Counted from the stretch's first letter, positions 45,856-57,075 are shown. The stretch is 64,000 nt of DNA from Stenotrophomonas maltophilia R551-3 (GCF_000020665.1 NC_011071.1:1416501-1480500), one strand, 5' to 3'. Numbers and translations are program-made. Notes: generated from the sequence alone by a model not told the origin.

Positions 45856-45915
45856 GTAGAGCCGACCGCTGGTCGGCTGCATTTCGCAGAGCAGCCGACC
45901 AGCGGTCGGCTCTAC
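45856..45915. repeat. Perfect inverted dimer of SMAG units
   Basis: Units at 45856-45878 (plus) and 45893-45915 (minus) are exact inverted copies with GTAG at both outer ends and a 14-bp spacer. Each unit is itself a hairpin (AGCCGACC/GGTCGGCT). Confidence 0.85.
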
Positions 45916-46143
45916 CAGAAGAAGCACAGCGTTCTGTCGCCCGCCAGCATCGGAGCACCGCCAGCCAGCCTTCGCCAGCCAGCTGCTCCACCGCCCGCCA
46001 GCCGACAACGAAAAAGCCGGGGAATGCCCCGGCTTTTTCGTGTCTGATCTCCGGCAAGGCGTGTCAACCAAGGTTGACACCTACCAGGGACGTTGCCCGG
46101 GGTCAGAGCCCGTTCCGACGGAACGGGATCCGACCCCCAGCCC
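45916..46143. other. Rest of the bfr-parC spacer
   Basis: Between the SMAG dimer and parC, no ORF is credible. The sequence at 45920-46005 is rich in CAGCC/GCCAGC short repeats without clear structure. Then come a bidirectional terminator (46009-46040), a single SMAG unit with its head on the minus strand (46061-46084), and one GGGTC-type palindrome (46099-46137) immediately before the parC stop. Confidence 0.7.
46009..46040. terminator. Bidirectional terminator between bfr and parC
   Basis: A 14-bp perfect stem (46009-46022 with 46027-46040) and a 4-base loop, with A5 and T5 on the outer sides, so it works for both convergent transcripts. Confidence 0.88.
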
Positions 46144-48387
<2,244 letters not shown>

Positions 48388-48447
48388 GCGGCGTTGTTAC
48401 CTATTGTCGGGAGGCGGCGACGGCGGTCGCCGCTCGCAATCCTGTGA

Positions 48448-49329
48448 TTATCCGGATGCGGCCGGGGATGCCAAGCCGCGCGCAGGGTCCAGCCCGGTTT
48501 CCAGGCCATGCCCGGCCCGCGCCAGGTAGCGCCCTGGCGGCAAACCGAAGTGGCGGCGGAACACGGTGACGAAGGCGCTGGCGCTGCTGAAGCCCAGCGC
48601 GTGGGCGATATCGGCCACGCTGCGGCCGTCGGTCAGCTGGCGCAGCGCCTCGGACAGGCGGGCCTGCTGCCGCCACTGGGCGAAGCTGAGCGTGGTCTCG
48701 TCGCGGAAGTGGCGGGTCAGGCTGCGCGGCGACAGGCCCGCCCAGTGCGCCCATTCGGCCAGGCTGCGCTCGTCGGACGGGTCGGCCAGCAGCTGCGATG
48801 CGATCTTCAGCAGGCGCCGGTCGTGCGGCATCGGCAGGTGCATGCGCTGGCGCGGGGCGGTGCGGATTTCGTCCAGCAGCACATCGATGATGTGCTGGCG
48901 CTCAGGGGTGGTGGCATAGCCCAGCGGCCATTCGCAGATACGGTCGGCCAGCGCCTGCGCCAGCTTGGACAGGCCCAGCACGCAGGGGTCGGAGGGCAGG
49001 GCGGCGCAGGCGGGCGCGGCCAGCGCCATGCCCCAGCCACGCAATGGCCCGTCGAGGGTGACCGTATGCGGCTCCAGCGGCGGCATCCAGCCGGCCGAAC
49101 CCGGCGCCAGCGACCACGTGCCGTGCGAAGTGCGGGTGGTCAACAGACCGCGCTCGACACAGATCAGCTGTGCGCGCTGGTGGTGATGCCAGTCCACTTC
49201 ACGGACCAGGCCCTGCGGGCTGTCGAAGCGGAAAGCGACAACCGGAGGGCCGTCATTGCGCTCGAACCAGTCCAGTGCGTCATCACGCAGCAGGCGCTTG
49301 GGAGGGGGGATTTCTGCCTTGTTCATCAT
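48448..49329 (-). CDS. AraC-family transcriptional regulator
   Basis: 293 residues. The N-terminal cupin-like sensing domain has VDWHHHQRAQLICVERGLLTT and GWMPPLEPHTV; the C-terminal double helix-turn-helix has SLAEWAHWAGLSPRSLTRHF and SVADIAHALGFSSASAFVTVFRRHFGLPPGRYL. Start ATG 49329 (MMNKAE) is preferred; an in-frame ATG at 49356 would add nine residues. The gene is divergent from emrR with a shared 172-bp control region, so it may regulate the efflux operon or only itself; the inducer is unknown. Confidence 0.88.
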   Translation of the reverse strand: MMNKAEIPPPKRLLRDDALDWFERNDGPPVVAFRFDSPQGLVREVDWHHHQRAQLICVERGLLTTRTSHGTWSLAPGSAGWMPPLEPHTVTLDGPLRGWGMALAAPACAALPSDPCVLGLSKLAQALADRICEWPLGYATTPERQHIIDVLLDEIRTAPRQRMHLPMPHDRRLLKIASQLLADPSDERSLAEWAHWAGLSPRSLTRHFRDETTLSFAQWRQQARLSEALRQLTDGRSVADIAHALGFSSASAFVTVFRRHFGLPPGRYLARAGHGLETGLDPARGLASPAASG

Positions 49330-49455
49330 ATCCGCTGGCTGAAATGTGTCATCCATTGGCTGAATTGTACTACCGGGCCAGCTGAGTGGGCCATTAAGGT
49401 GAGCGCCTTCACTGATCCAGCCCACTGCTGCAACACAGCATTCGATGCCAGATCG

Positions 49456-49477
49456 AATATTTCCATTGAGAAATATT
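49456..49477. promoter_or_regulatory. Candidate EmrR operator
   Basis: Perfect palindrome AATATTTC-N6-GAAATATT, 24 bp before the emrR start codon and in the AT-rich core of the araC-emrR intergenic region. MarR-family repressors bind such 16-22 bp palindromes at their own promoters. TTGAGA (49466-49471), a possible -35 for emrR, lies inside it. Confidence 0.6.
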
Positions 49478-49501
49478 TTTTTTGGAAGAGAATGCTCCCC
49501 C

Positions 49502-49945
49502 ATGATCTGTCCTGCAACCACTCCCCCCAGCTTCGGCCTGCTGCTGCGCCAGGTGCGCGACGGCCTGGTCCGCCAACTCGACGCCTCCATGGCTGAAGAA
49601 GACCTCGGCATCGGCTTCACCCACTACATCGGGTTGAAGGTGCTTTCGAACATGGCCCCGTGCACCGCCAACGAACTGGCCCAGGCCATCGACCAGGTAC
49701 CCAGTGCGGTGACCCGCCTGCTGGACAAGCTGGAGGCGCTCGGTTGCGTGCGCCGTGAAGCGCATGCCCAGGACCGGCGTGCGCTGCAGATCGTGCTGAC
49801 CGATGAAGGCCGCGCCCTGTGGGCACGGTTGAAGCTGCGCGGCGACGCGGTGATGGATTACGCCCTGCGTGACCTGTCCGCCGACGAACGCACGCAGCTG
49901 CTGTCCCTCCTTACCCGAATCCGCGATTCCCTGACGACCCCATGA
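49502..49945 (+). CDS. emrR: MarR-family repressor of the emr efflux operon
   Basis: 147 residues from ATG 49502, with a winged-helix fold: FGLLLRQVRDGLVRQLD (dimer helix), TANELAQAIDQVPSAVTRLLDKLEALGCVRREAHAQDRRALQIVLTDEG (wHTH and wing, at about 56-104). In S. maltophilia an EmrR of this family is described as repressor of the emrCAB pump genes directly downstream; drug binding relieves repression. The stop overlaps the emrC start by 4 bp. Confidence 0.9.
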   Translation: MICPATTPPSFGLLLRQVRDGLVRQLDASMAEEDLGIGFTHYIGLKVLSNMAPCTANELAQAIDQVPSAVTRLLDKLEALGCVRREAHAQDRRALQIVLTDEGRALWARLKLRGDAVMDYALRDLSADERTQLLSLLTRIRDSLTTP

Positions 49946-51438
49946 ACCCGATCCCGCATTCCACTCTCCGCCGGTCCGGGCGCGCGCTGCTGGTATCAGC
50001 GCTGGCCCTGGCCTTGGCCGCCTGCGCCAGCAGTCGTGGCCTCAACCCGCAGGGCCATGTGCTCGAAGTGGACAGCCTGCACAGTGAACGCACCCTGGCC
50101 GACACCGATCTGAGCGCCACCGGCTTCCCCGCCCAGGACTGGTGGAAAGCGCTGGGCGATCCGCAGCTGGACGCACTGATCAGCGAAGGCCTGGCCGGCC
50201 ATCCGAGCCTGGATGCCGCCGATGCACGCCTGCGCCAGGCGCAGTCGCAGGTCGGCACCGCGCGTGCCGATCGCCTGCCCAGCCTGTCGGTGTCCGGTGG
50301 TTACACCGGTCTGCGCCTGCCCGAGTCGATGGCCGGCAGCGAGATGGGAGGCCATTACGCTGGCAGCAGCCAGGTCGCGTTTGATTTCAGCTATGGCGTG
50401 GACCTGTGGGGCGGCAAGCGCGCTGCCTGGGAGGCCGCCGTGGATGGCGCGCATGCCGCCACTGTTGAAGCCCAGGCCGCGCGCCTGAACCTGTCGACCG
50501 GCATCGCCCAGGCCTATGCCGACCTGGCCTACGCGTGGCAGCTCAACGACGTGGCCGAGGAAGAGCTGACCCGCTCGCAGAAGTCGCTTCAGCTGACCCG
50601 CCAGCGCCGCAGCGCCGGCATCGACAGCGACCTGCAGGTGCGCCAGGCCGAGGCCCGCGTGCCGGCCGCGCAGCAGCAGGTGCTGGCCGCACAGCAGCGC
50701 ATCGACGCCGCCCGCACCGCGCTGGCCGCCCTGGTCGGCAAGGGCCCGGACCGTGGCCTGTCGATCCAGCGTCCGCAGGCATTGAACCCGATGGCGCTGC
50801 AGCTGCCGGGCGTGCTGCCCAGCGAGCTGCTCGGCCGTCGTCCGGAAATCGTTGCCGCGCGCTGGCGCGTGGAAGCGGCCGACAAGCAGATCAAGGTCGC
50901 CAGGACCAAGTTCTACCCGAGCTTCAACCTGACCGCACTGGCTGGCGTGGTCGCACCGAACGTGGGCGACCTGCTGAAGAGCAGCTCCACCTTCGCCTAT
51001 ATCGGCCCGGCGCTGAGCCTGCCGATCTTCGAAGGCGGCAAGCTGCGCGCCAACCTGGCCAACACCGATGCGCAGTACGACCTGGCGGTAGCCAACTACA
51101 ACCAGACCGTGCTGGATGCACTGCGCGACGTCGCTGACCAGGTCAACGCGGTGCGCTCGCTGGCGCAGCAGTCGAACGCGCAACAGCAGGCGGTGGACAC
51201 CGCGCGTTCCGCCTTCGACCTGGCCCAGCAGCGCTATCGCGCCGGCATCGGCAGCTACCTGGACGTGCTGACCGCGCAATCCACCCTGCTGCAGTCACAG
51301 CAGCAGCTGGCCGGCCTGCAGTCGCAGCAGGTGCAGACCTCGGTGCGCCTGAGCAAGGCGCTGGGCGGTGGTTTCCAGCCCAGTGATGCCGACCGCGCTG
51401 CGCCGCTCGCCTCCCATTCCGATTCCTCGCATTCCTGA
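49942..51438 (+). CDS. emrC: Outer-membrane factor of the EmrCAB pump
   Basis: TolC-like outer-membrane channel, 498 residues, with a lipoprotein signal (ALAACASS). It has NodT/OprM-family features: DWWKALGDPQLDALISEGLAGHPSLDAADARLRQA, two long coiled-coil hairpins (EARVPAAQQQVLAAQQRIDAARTALAALVG), a GRRPEIVAARWRVEAADKQIKVA segment repeated in the second half, and LPIFEGGKLRANL. It is encoded before EmrA, an order characteristic of S. maltophilia emrCAB. Confidence 0.93.
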   Translation: MNPIPHSTLRRSGRALLVSALALALAACASSRGLNPQGHVLEVDSLHSERTLADTDLSATGFPAQDWWKALGDPQLDALISEGLAGHPSLDAADARLRQAQSQVGTARADRLPSLSVSGGYTGLRLPESMAGSEMGGHYAGSSQVAFDFSYGVDLWGGKRAAWEAAVDGAHAATVEAQAARLNLSTGIAQAYADLAYAWQLNDVAEEELTRSQKSLQLTRQRRSAGIDSDLQVRQAEARVPAAQQQVLAAQQRIDAARTALAALVGKGPDRGLSIQRPQALNPMALQLPGVLPSELLGRRPEIVAARWRVEAADKQIKVARTKFYPSFNLTALAGVVAPNVGDLLKSSSTFAYIGPALSLPIFEGGKLRANLANTDAQYDLAVANYNQTVLDALRDVADQVNAVRSLAQQSNAQQQAVDTARSAFDLAQQRYRAGIGSYLDVLTAQSTLLQSQQQLAGLQSQQVQTSVRLSKALGGGFQPSDADRAAPLASHSDSSHS

Positions 51439-51449
51439 AGATCCCTGCC

Positions 51450-52628
51450 ATGAGCCAGACCCAAGACACTGCGGCCCCGGCCGCCCCCAACCGCCGTGGC
51501 AATCTGCTGCGCGGCCTGTTTGTGATCGTCGTGCTGCTGCTTGCCGCACTGGCGCTGTGGTACTTCATGTTCGGCCGTTGGTTCGAAGAAACCGACGACG
51601 CTTACGTGCAGGGCAACCAGGTGCAGATCACCCCGCTGGTGGCCGGTACCGTGGTCGCCATCAACGCTGATGACGGCATGCGCGTGGAGCGCGGCCAGCT
51701 GCTGGTGCAGCTGGACCCGTCCGATACCTCGGTGGCGCTGCAGCAGGCCGAAGCCAACCTGGCCAAGACCGTGCGCCAGACCCGTGGCCTGTACCGCAGC
51801 GTGGAAGGCGCACAGGCGGATTTGAACGCCCGCCAGGTGACCCTGAAGCGCGTGCGCGACGACTTCGCCCGCCGCAAGGACCTGGCCGCCACCGGCGCCA
51901 TCTCCAACGAAGAACTGGCCCACGCCCGCGATGAGCTGGCCGCTGCCGAAGCGGCCGTGGCCGGTTCGCGCGAGACGGTCGAGCGCAACCGCGCGCTGGT
52001 CGACGACACCGTGATCGCCACCCAGCCGGATGTGCAGGCTGCCGCCGCGCAGCTGCGCCAGGCCTTCCTCAACAACGCCCGCGCCGGCATCGTCGCGCCG
52101 GTTACCGGCTACGTGGCCCGTCGTTCGGTGCAGGTCGGCCAGCGCGTGCAGCCCGGCAATGCCCTGATGGCGGTGGTGCCGACCGAGCAGATGTGGGTCG
52201 AGGCCAACTTCAAGGAAACCCAGCTGCGCCACATGCGCCTGGGCCAGGAAGTGGAGCTGAAGTCGGACCTGTACGCCGGTGACGTGAAGTACAAGGGCCG
52301 CATCGACAGCCTGGGCCTGGGCACCGGCTCGGCGTTCTCGCTGCTGCCGGCACAGAACGCCAGCGGCAACTGGATCAAGATCGTGCAGCGCGTGCCGGTG
52401 CGTATCGCCATCGATGCCAAGCAGCTGGCCGAACATCCGCTGCGCATCGGCCTGTCGATGAAGGCTGAAGTGAGCCTGCGCGACCAGAAGGGCGAAGTGC
52501 TGCCGAGCACCCCGGCCAAGGGCACGGTGTTCGACACCGACGTGTATGCCAAGCAGCTGCATGATGCCGACGAGGTGATCCACACGATCATCCAGGGCAA
52601 CCTGCCGCAGCAGGCGAAGGTGGGCTGA
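51450..52628 (+). CDS. emrA: Membrane-fusion (adaptor) subunit of the EmrCAB pump
   Basis: Periplasmic adaptor, 392 residues. One N-terminal inner-membrane helix (about residues 17-42); lipoyl-like half-motifs (YVQGNQVQITPLVAGTVVAINADDGMRVERGQLLVQLD and NARAGIVAPVTGYVARRSVQVGQRVQPG); a long alpha-helical hairpin between them; a C-terminal beta-barrel part (VKYKGRIDSLGLGTGSAFSLLP). It starts 11 bp after emrC and ends 7 bp before emrB. Confidence 0.95.
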   Translation: MSQTQDTAAPAAPNRRGNLLRGLFVIVVLLLAALALWYFMFGRWFEETDDAYVQGNQVQITPLVAGTVVAINADDGMRVERGQLLVQLDPSDTSVALQQAEANLAKTVRQTRGLYRSVEGAQADLNARQVTLKRVRDDFARRKDLAATGAISNEELAHARDELAAAEAAVAGSRETVERNRALVDDTVIATQPDVQAAAAQLRQAFLNNARAGIVAPVTGYVARRSVQVGQRVQPGNALMAVVPTEQMWVEANFKETQLRHMRLGQEVELKSDLYAGDVKYKGRIDSLGLGTGSAFSLLPAQNASGNWIKIVQRVPVRIAIDAKQLAEHPLRIGLSMKAEVSLRDQKGEVLPSTPAKGTVFDTDVYAKQLHDADEVIHTIIQGNLPQQAKVG

Positions 52629-52635
52629 GGTCGCC

Positions 52636-54225
52636 ATGTCCGCACAAGCTCCAGCCGCGCCCGGCACTCCGGGCGCACCGGCGGCGCCGGGTGCGGCCTC
52701 CGGGTTCCTGCCGCCCAGCGTCGCCCTGTGCACCATCGGCCTGGCAATGGCGTCGTTCATGCAGGTGCTCGACACCACCATCGCCAACGTCTCGCTGCCG
52801 ACCATCGCCGGTAATCTCGGTGCCAGTTCGCAGCAGGCGACCTGGGTCATCACCTCGTTCGCGGTCAGCACGGCCATCGCGCTGCCGCTGACCGGCTGGC
52901 TCAGCCGTCGCTTCGGCGAACGCAAGCTGTTCGTCTGGGCCACGCTGGCGTTCGTCATCACTTCGCTTCTGTGCGGCCTGGCGCAGAGCATGGGCATGCT
53001 GGTGCTGTCGCGTGCGCTGCAGGGCTTCGTGGCCGGCCCGATGTACCCGATCACGCAGTCGCTGCTGGTCTCGATCTATCCACGCGAGAAACGCGGACAG
53101 GCGCTGGCGCTGCTGGCGATGATCACCGTGGTGGCGCCGATCTGCGGGCCGATCCTCGGTGGTTGGATTACCGACAACTACAGCTGGGAATGGATCTTCC
53201 TGATCAATGTGCCGCTGGGTATCTTCGCCGCGCTGGTGGTGGGCAACCAGCTGAAGGGGCGCCCGGAGCACATCGAGAAACCGAAGATGGACTACGTCGG
53301 CCTGGTCACGCTGGTGATCGGTGTCGGCGCACTGCAGCTGGTGCTCGACCTGGGCAACGACGAAGACTGGTTCTCGTCGATGAAGATCGTGGTGCTGGCC
53401 TGCGTGGCGGTGGTGACGCTGACCGTGTTCCTGATCTGGGAATTGACCGACAAGGATCCGATCGTCGACCTGAAGCTGTTCCGGCACCGCAACTTCCGCG
53501 CCGGTACGCTGGCAATGGTGGTGGCCTATGCGGCGTTCTTCAGCGTGGCGTTGCTGATCCCGCAGTGGCTGCAGCGTGACATGGGCTACACCGCGATCTG
53601 GGCTGGCCTGGCGACGGCGCCGATCGGCATCCTGCCAGTGATCATGACCCCGTTCGTGGGCAAGTATGCATCGCGCTTCGACATGCGCATGCTGGCAACC
53701 ATCGCCTTCGTGTTCCTGTCGATGACCAGCTTCCTGCGCTCCGGCTTCAACCTGCAGGTGGACTTCCAGCACGTGGCCGGCGTGCAGCTGATCATGGGCA
53801 TCGGCGTGGCCTTGTTCTTCATGCCGGTGCTGCAGATTCTGCTGTCGGACCTGGATGGCCGCGAGATCGCGGCGGGCTCCGGCCTGGCCACGTTCCTGCG
53901 TACGCTGGGCGGCAGCTTCGCGGCATCGTTGACGACGTGGCTGTGGGCGCGCCGTACCCAGGTGCATCATGCGGACCTGACCGAGCATATTTCGGTCTAC
54001 CAGCCGGGCATGCAGGACCAGGTAGCGGCGATGGGGCAGGGCGACCTGCAGCATGGCGCAGCGGTACTGAACAACATGATCAACCACCAGGCTTCGCAGA
54101 TGGGCTTCAACGACATCTTCTTCCTGCTGGGCTGGATCTTCCTGGCGATCATCACCTTCCTGTGGCTGGCCAAGCCGCCGTTCGGTGCCGGTGCCGGTGC
54201 AGCCTCTGCGGGCGGCGGGCACTGA
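52636..54225 (+). CDS. emrB: MFS multidrug transporter of the EmrCAB pump
   Basis: Major-facilitator drug:proton antiporter of the DHA2 (14-helix) family, 529 residues. Seen motifs: QVLDTTIANVSLPTIAGNLG (antiporter motif D1), GWLSRRFGERKLF (motif A), LSRALQGFVAGPMYPITQSL, and GPILGGWITDNYSWEWIFLINVP (motif C and its sequel). With EmrA and EmrC it should span both membranes and export hydrophobic drugs and uncouplers. A terminator follows at 54249-54272. Confidence 0.95.
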   Translation: MSAQAPAAPGTPGAPAAPGAASGFLPPSVALCTIGLAMASFMQVLDTTIANVSLPTIAGNLGASSQQATWVITSFAVSTAIALPLTGWLSRRFGERKLFVWATLAFVITSLLCGLAQSMGMLVLSRALQGFVAGPMYPITQSLLVSIYPREKRGQALALLAMITVVAPICGPILGGWITDNYSWEWIFLINVPLGIFAALVVGNQLKGRPEHIEKPKMDYVGLVTLVIGVGALQLVLDLGNDEDWFSSMKIVVLACVAVVTLTVFLIWELTDKDPIVDLKLFRHRNFRAGTLAMVVAYAAFFSVALLIPQWLQRDMGYTAIWAGLATAPIGILPVIMTPFVGKYASRFDMRMLATIAFVFLSMTSFLRSGFNLQVDFQHVAGVQLIMGIGVALFFMPVLQILLSDLDGREIAAGSGLATFLRTLGGSFAASLTTWLWARRTQVHHADLTEHISVYQPGMQDQVAAMGQGDLQHGAAVLNNMINHQASQMGFNDIFFLLGWIFLAIITFLWLAKPPFGAGAGAASAGGGH

Positions 54226-54248
54226 TCGATCATTGTTGATGAAAGACA

Positions 54249-54278
54249 AAACCCCGCCGGAAGGCGGGGTTCTTGTTT
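54249..54278 (+). terminator. Terminator of the emr operon
   Basis: A 9-bp perfect stem (54250-54258 with 54263-54271) and a 4-base loop, followed by TCTTGTTT. It lies 24 bp after the emrB stop. Confidence 0.85.
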
Positions 54279-54357
54279 GCGTGTTGCTGTCAACGCCAGG
54301 TCATGTCTGTCAGGTGGCGTACCGAAGGACATCCAGGGCACGCGCATTGGTGCGAGT

Positions 54358-54636
54358 CTAGCGTGTGCGATATACGCGCTTGAAAACCACGCGATCGCGG
54401 AACAGCTGGGCCAGCGCCCACATTCCTGCCACAAGCACGACGCCGCCGCTGACCCAGCCGGCAGTGGCCTGCGGGTGGCTGCCGACGAATGCGCCGCAGA
54501 CAAGGGCGGCAACAGAAACAACCGCGTACGCTTCCCTGGAAGCGCCATAGTGGACTTCGGCCTGGCATCCCACGCAGACGCTTACGCCGTGGTTGGAGGC
54601 AGTGTGGCAGTGGGGGCAGATGATGCTGCGCTGCAT
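54358..54636 (-). CDS. Small zinc-ribbon membrane protein
   Basis: 92 residues from ATG 54636, with AAAGGA upstream on the minus strand. The N terminus has two CxxC pairs (ICPHCHTA and VCVGCQAE) that look like a zinc ribbon. Two membrane helices follow (AYAVVSVAALVCGAFVG and WVSGGVVLVAGMWALAQLF), then a basic end (RDRVVFKRVYRTR). Function unknown. A longer frame upstream has no pattern like a protein. It lies between the emr operon and tRNA-Leu, alone. Confidence 0.7.
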   Translation of the reverse strand: MQRSIICPHCHTASNHGVSVCVGCQAEVHYGASREAYAVVSVAALVCGAFVGSHPQATAGWVSGGVVLVAGMWALAQLFRDRVVFKRVYRTR

Positions 54637-54925
54637 GGAGCGTCCTTTATTGGGGGAAGGCGCGCAGGGGCAGGGCATGGTGGGGTAGCTGCACCCGGCA
54701 CCCGAGAATCTGCCTGCCGGAGGCGAGGAATCGCGAGTGGATTCCGTCCAGGAGAAGTACGAATTCGAACGAAACGTGGAATGAATCCCGAAAAGGTTGT
54801 CGTTCAGGGCGTGATAGCGACGCGCCGGTGGGAGCTCGCACGAGCAGATGGCTGCCAGGGAGGTGCCGGATACGACACGCTGAGCGGCAATCGCAATGCA
54901 TCGCGCATCCCAAACTGCAGGCATG
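54637..54925. other. Spacer between the zinc-ribbon gene and tRNA-Leu
   Basis: About 290 bp without a credible gene or repeat, up to the tRNA terminator. It should contain the promoter of the small membrane protein gene on the minus strand; nothing clear was seen. Base composition is less GC-rich around 54740-54800. Confidence 0.5.
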
Positions 54926-54948
54926 AAAAAACCCGCTTGCGCGGGTTT
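54926..54948 (-). terminator. Terminator of tRNA-Leu (first copy)
   Basis: An 8-bp stem (54929-54936 with 54941-54948), loop TTGC, and a U-run on the minus strand from the A-run at 54926-54931. It lies 17 bp after the tRNA 3' end. The same hairpin core follows the second tRNA-Leu. Confidence 0.85.
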
Positions 54949-54965
54949 GATCATTTGCTGAGTCA

Positions 54966-55052
54966 TGGTGCCCAGGAGAGGACTCGAACCTCCACGAAGT
55001 TGCCCCCGCTAGCACCTGAAGCTAGTGCGTCTACCAATTCCGCCACCTGGGC
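54966..55052 (-). tRNA. tRNA-Leu (anticodon CAG), copy 1
   Basis: 87 nt including an encoded CCA. Read on the minus strand it has acceptor stem GCCCAGG/CCTGGGC, D arm with GGCGGAATTGGTAGACGC, anticodon stem CTAGC/GCTAG with loop TTCAGGT (CAG), a long class II variable arm (GGGGGCAACTTCG region) and T arm GGAGGTTCGAGTCCTC. It reads the CUG codon, the main leucine codon in GC-rich genomes. Confidence 0.95.
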
Positions 55053-55102
55053 GACTCAGGAGAAGAATTTTGCGGCATGGCAGCGAATGTGTCAACACTG
55101 TT

Positions 55103-56002
55103 TCACACTTTTTTTTCTGCTTCGACGCCGAGGTGCAGCAGCAGGCTGCGCATCGGTGGTGACAGCGCTTTCCAGTGTGCGAAACAGGCGCACAGGCGAC
55201 GCTGTGCCCACGCATCGGCAAGCGGCACCGCAACGGTATGCGTACTGCGCCGATGCTGGCGGGCGATGGAGCGCGGCACGATACCGACGCCGATGCCATG
55301 GCCGATCATGATGCACACGCCTTCGAAGGTTTTCATGCGGATGCGGACGTCGAGACGGCGCCCGATGTCGTGCGCCTGGTCCTCGATGTAGGTCTGCAGT
55401 GCGTTGCCATCGGCCAGGGCGACGAAGGTCTCGCCGGCAACATCGGCGAAGGCCACGCTGCGCCGCGATGCGAAGCGGTGGTCTGCGGGCAGCAGCATCA
55501 CCAGCGGATCTTCGGCAACCACGTGCTGCTGCAGCCCGTCAGCGTCGACCGCGTCGCTGATGATGCCGGCCTCGGCCTGGCCGGCACTGATCGCGCGTAC
55601 AACCTCAGGGCTGGTGCGTTCCAGCAGTTCTACATGCAGTCGCGGCCGTTCGGCCAGCCAGGGGGCCAGCCGCGACGGCAGGTAGTTGGTCAGTGCGGCG
55701 GTATTGGCGTACAGGTGCAGGGTGCCGCGCGCGCCGTGGGCGAACGCCTGCATTTCGCCGCGCAGCTGCGCCTGCTGCTGCACGATCAAGCGTGCATGGT
55801 GGGCGAGAGCGGCGCCGGCTTCGGTGAGGCTGACGCCGCGCGGATGGCGGTTCAGCAGTACGGTGCCGGCATCGGCTTCGATCGTGCGCAGGCGTTCGCT
55901 TGCTGAAGCCAGTGCCAGGTTTGCCTGCGCTGCACCGGCCGTGATGCTGCCCGCCTCGGCAATCGCCAGGAACAGGCGCAGGTCGGCAATGTCCATCCGC
56001 AT
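55103..56002 (-). CDS. LysR-family transcriptional regulator
   Basis: 299 residues: N-terminal helix-turn-helix (LRLFLAIAEAGSITAGAAQANLALASASERLRTIEADAGTVLLNR at about 8-53) and a C-terminal substrate-binding domain. ATG 56002 follows GAGGAGGA on the minus strand. It is divergent from a TauE-type permease gene 99 bp away, the usual place for a LysR regulator of its neighbour; the effector is unknown. Confidence 0.9.
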   Translation of the reverse strand: MRMDIADLRLFLAIAEAGSITAGAAQANLALASASERLRTIEADAGTVLLNRHPRGVSLTEAGAALAHHARLIVQQQAQLRGEMQAFAHGARGTLHLYANTAALTNYLPSRLAPWLAERPRLHVELLERTSPEVVRAISAGQAEAGIISDAVDADGLQQHVVAEDPLVMLLPADHRFASRRSVAFADVAGETFVALADGNALQTYIEDQAHDIGRRLDVRIRMKTFEGVCIMIGHGIGVGIVPRSIARQHRRSTHTVAVPLADAWAQRRLCACFAHWKALSPPMRSLLLHLGVEAEKKV

Positions 56003-56101
56003 GGGTTGTCCTCCTCGTGACACCAGAGCCTTCGGTTCAGCCGAAGGCAGGGCCGGGAAGACCGCATTGTGCGCCGATGGCCCGCCCGATCCAATGACGG
56101 C

Positions 56102-56848
56102 ATGAACGAAACGACGTACTTCTATTCCCTGCTGGTGGCGGTGTTCGTGCTGGCCGGTGTGGTCAAGGGCGTGACCGGCATGGGCCTGCCTACGGTGGCG
56201 ATGGGCCTGCTGGGCGGCGCGCTGTCACCGGTGGCGGCGGCATCGATGCTGTTCATCCCGACCTTCGTCACCAATGCGTGGCAGTTGTTGTCCGGCCCCT
56301 CACTGGGCCACATCATGCGGCGCCTGTGGCCGATGATGCTGGCGGTGGTGGTGGTGACGCTGGGTTCGGCCGCGTTGCTGGTACGGGTGGATCGCACCTG
56401 GTCGCGCATGGCCTTGGGAATGGCGCTGGTGATCTATGCCGCGTACGCGCTGTTTGCACCGGTGTTCCGGGTGCCAGAACGGCGCGAGCGCTGGCTGGGG
56501 CCGCTGGTGGGTGCACTGTCCGGCATGGTGACTGGTGCGACCGGCGTGTTCGTGATGCCGGCGGTGCCGTACCTGCAATCGCTGGGGCTGCAGCGCGAAG
56601 AGCTGGTGCAGGCGCTCGGGCTGGCGTTCACCGTATCGACGATTTCACTGACGACAGGTCTGGTGCTGCATGGCGCGTTCGGTATCCAGCAACTGGGCCT
56701 GAGCGCATTGGCGGTGGTGCCGGCACTGCTGGGCATGTGGCTGGGGCAGGTGATCCGGCAGCGGATCAGCGCACGCGTGTTCCGTGCGTGTTTCCTCGGG
56801 TTCCTGCTGCTGCTCGGGCTGGAGCTGGTGCTGCGGCCGTTGTTCTGA
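56102..56848 (+). CDS. TauE/SafE-family membrane permease
   Basis: 248 residues with about seven to eight membrane helices. Two repeats of the TauE/SafE (DUF81) family: AGVVKGVTGMGLPTVAMGLLGG in the first half and GALSGMVTGATGVFVMPAVPYLQSLG in the second. Members export sulfite or organosulfonates or related anions; the substrate here is not known. The divergent LysR gene is its likely regulator. Confidence 0.88.
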   Translation: MNETTYFYSLLVAVFVLAGVVKGVTGMGLPTVAMGLLGGALSPVAAASMLFIPTFVTNAWQLLSGPSLGHIMRRLWPMMLAVVVVTLGSAALLVRVDRTWSRMALGMALVIYAAYALFAPVFRVPERRERWLGPLVGALSGMVTGATGVFVMPAVPYLQSLGLQREELVQALGLAFTVSTISLTTGLVLHGAFGIQQLGLSALAVVPALLGMWLGQVIRQRISARVFRACFLGFLLLLGLELVLRPLF

Positions 56849-56892
56849 AGGAGGTCGCGGTCGACTCTACAGAGGCCCGAATCACAGGCAAG

Positions 56893-56914
56893 AAAAAACC
56901 CGCTTGCGCGGGTT
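56893..56914 (-). terminator. Terminator of tRNA-Leu (second copy)
   Basis: An AACCCGC/GCGGGTT stem with loop TTGC and an A-run that reads as U-run on the minus strand, 16 bp after the tRNA 3' end. Confidence 0.82.
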
Positions 56915-56930
56915 GTTTTCTTTCTCGACA

Positions 56931-57017
56931 TGGTGCCCAGAAGAGGACTCGAACCTCCACGAAGTTGCCCCCGCTAGCACCTGAAGCTAGTGCGTCTACC
57001 AATTCCGCCATCTGGGC
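56931..57017 (-). tRNA. tRNA-Leu (anticodon CAG), copy 2
   Basis: 87 nt including CCA, the same as copy 1 except for a compensated base pair at the end of the acceptor stem (A7-U66 instead of G7-C66). Anticodon loop TTCAGGT. The covariation shows both copies are kept functional. Confidence 0.95.
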
Positions 57018-57075
57018 GTCGAGGAGGAGAATTATGGGGTGTTGTTACGGGGGTGTCAACACCTTTTCTGGACCC

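Noticed and set aside
54637..54966. Upstream extension of the zinc-ribbon ORF to about 200 residues
   Set aside because: The extra part has no protein-like pattern and would read through the tRNA terminator; a good ribosome site precedes ATG 54636.
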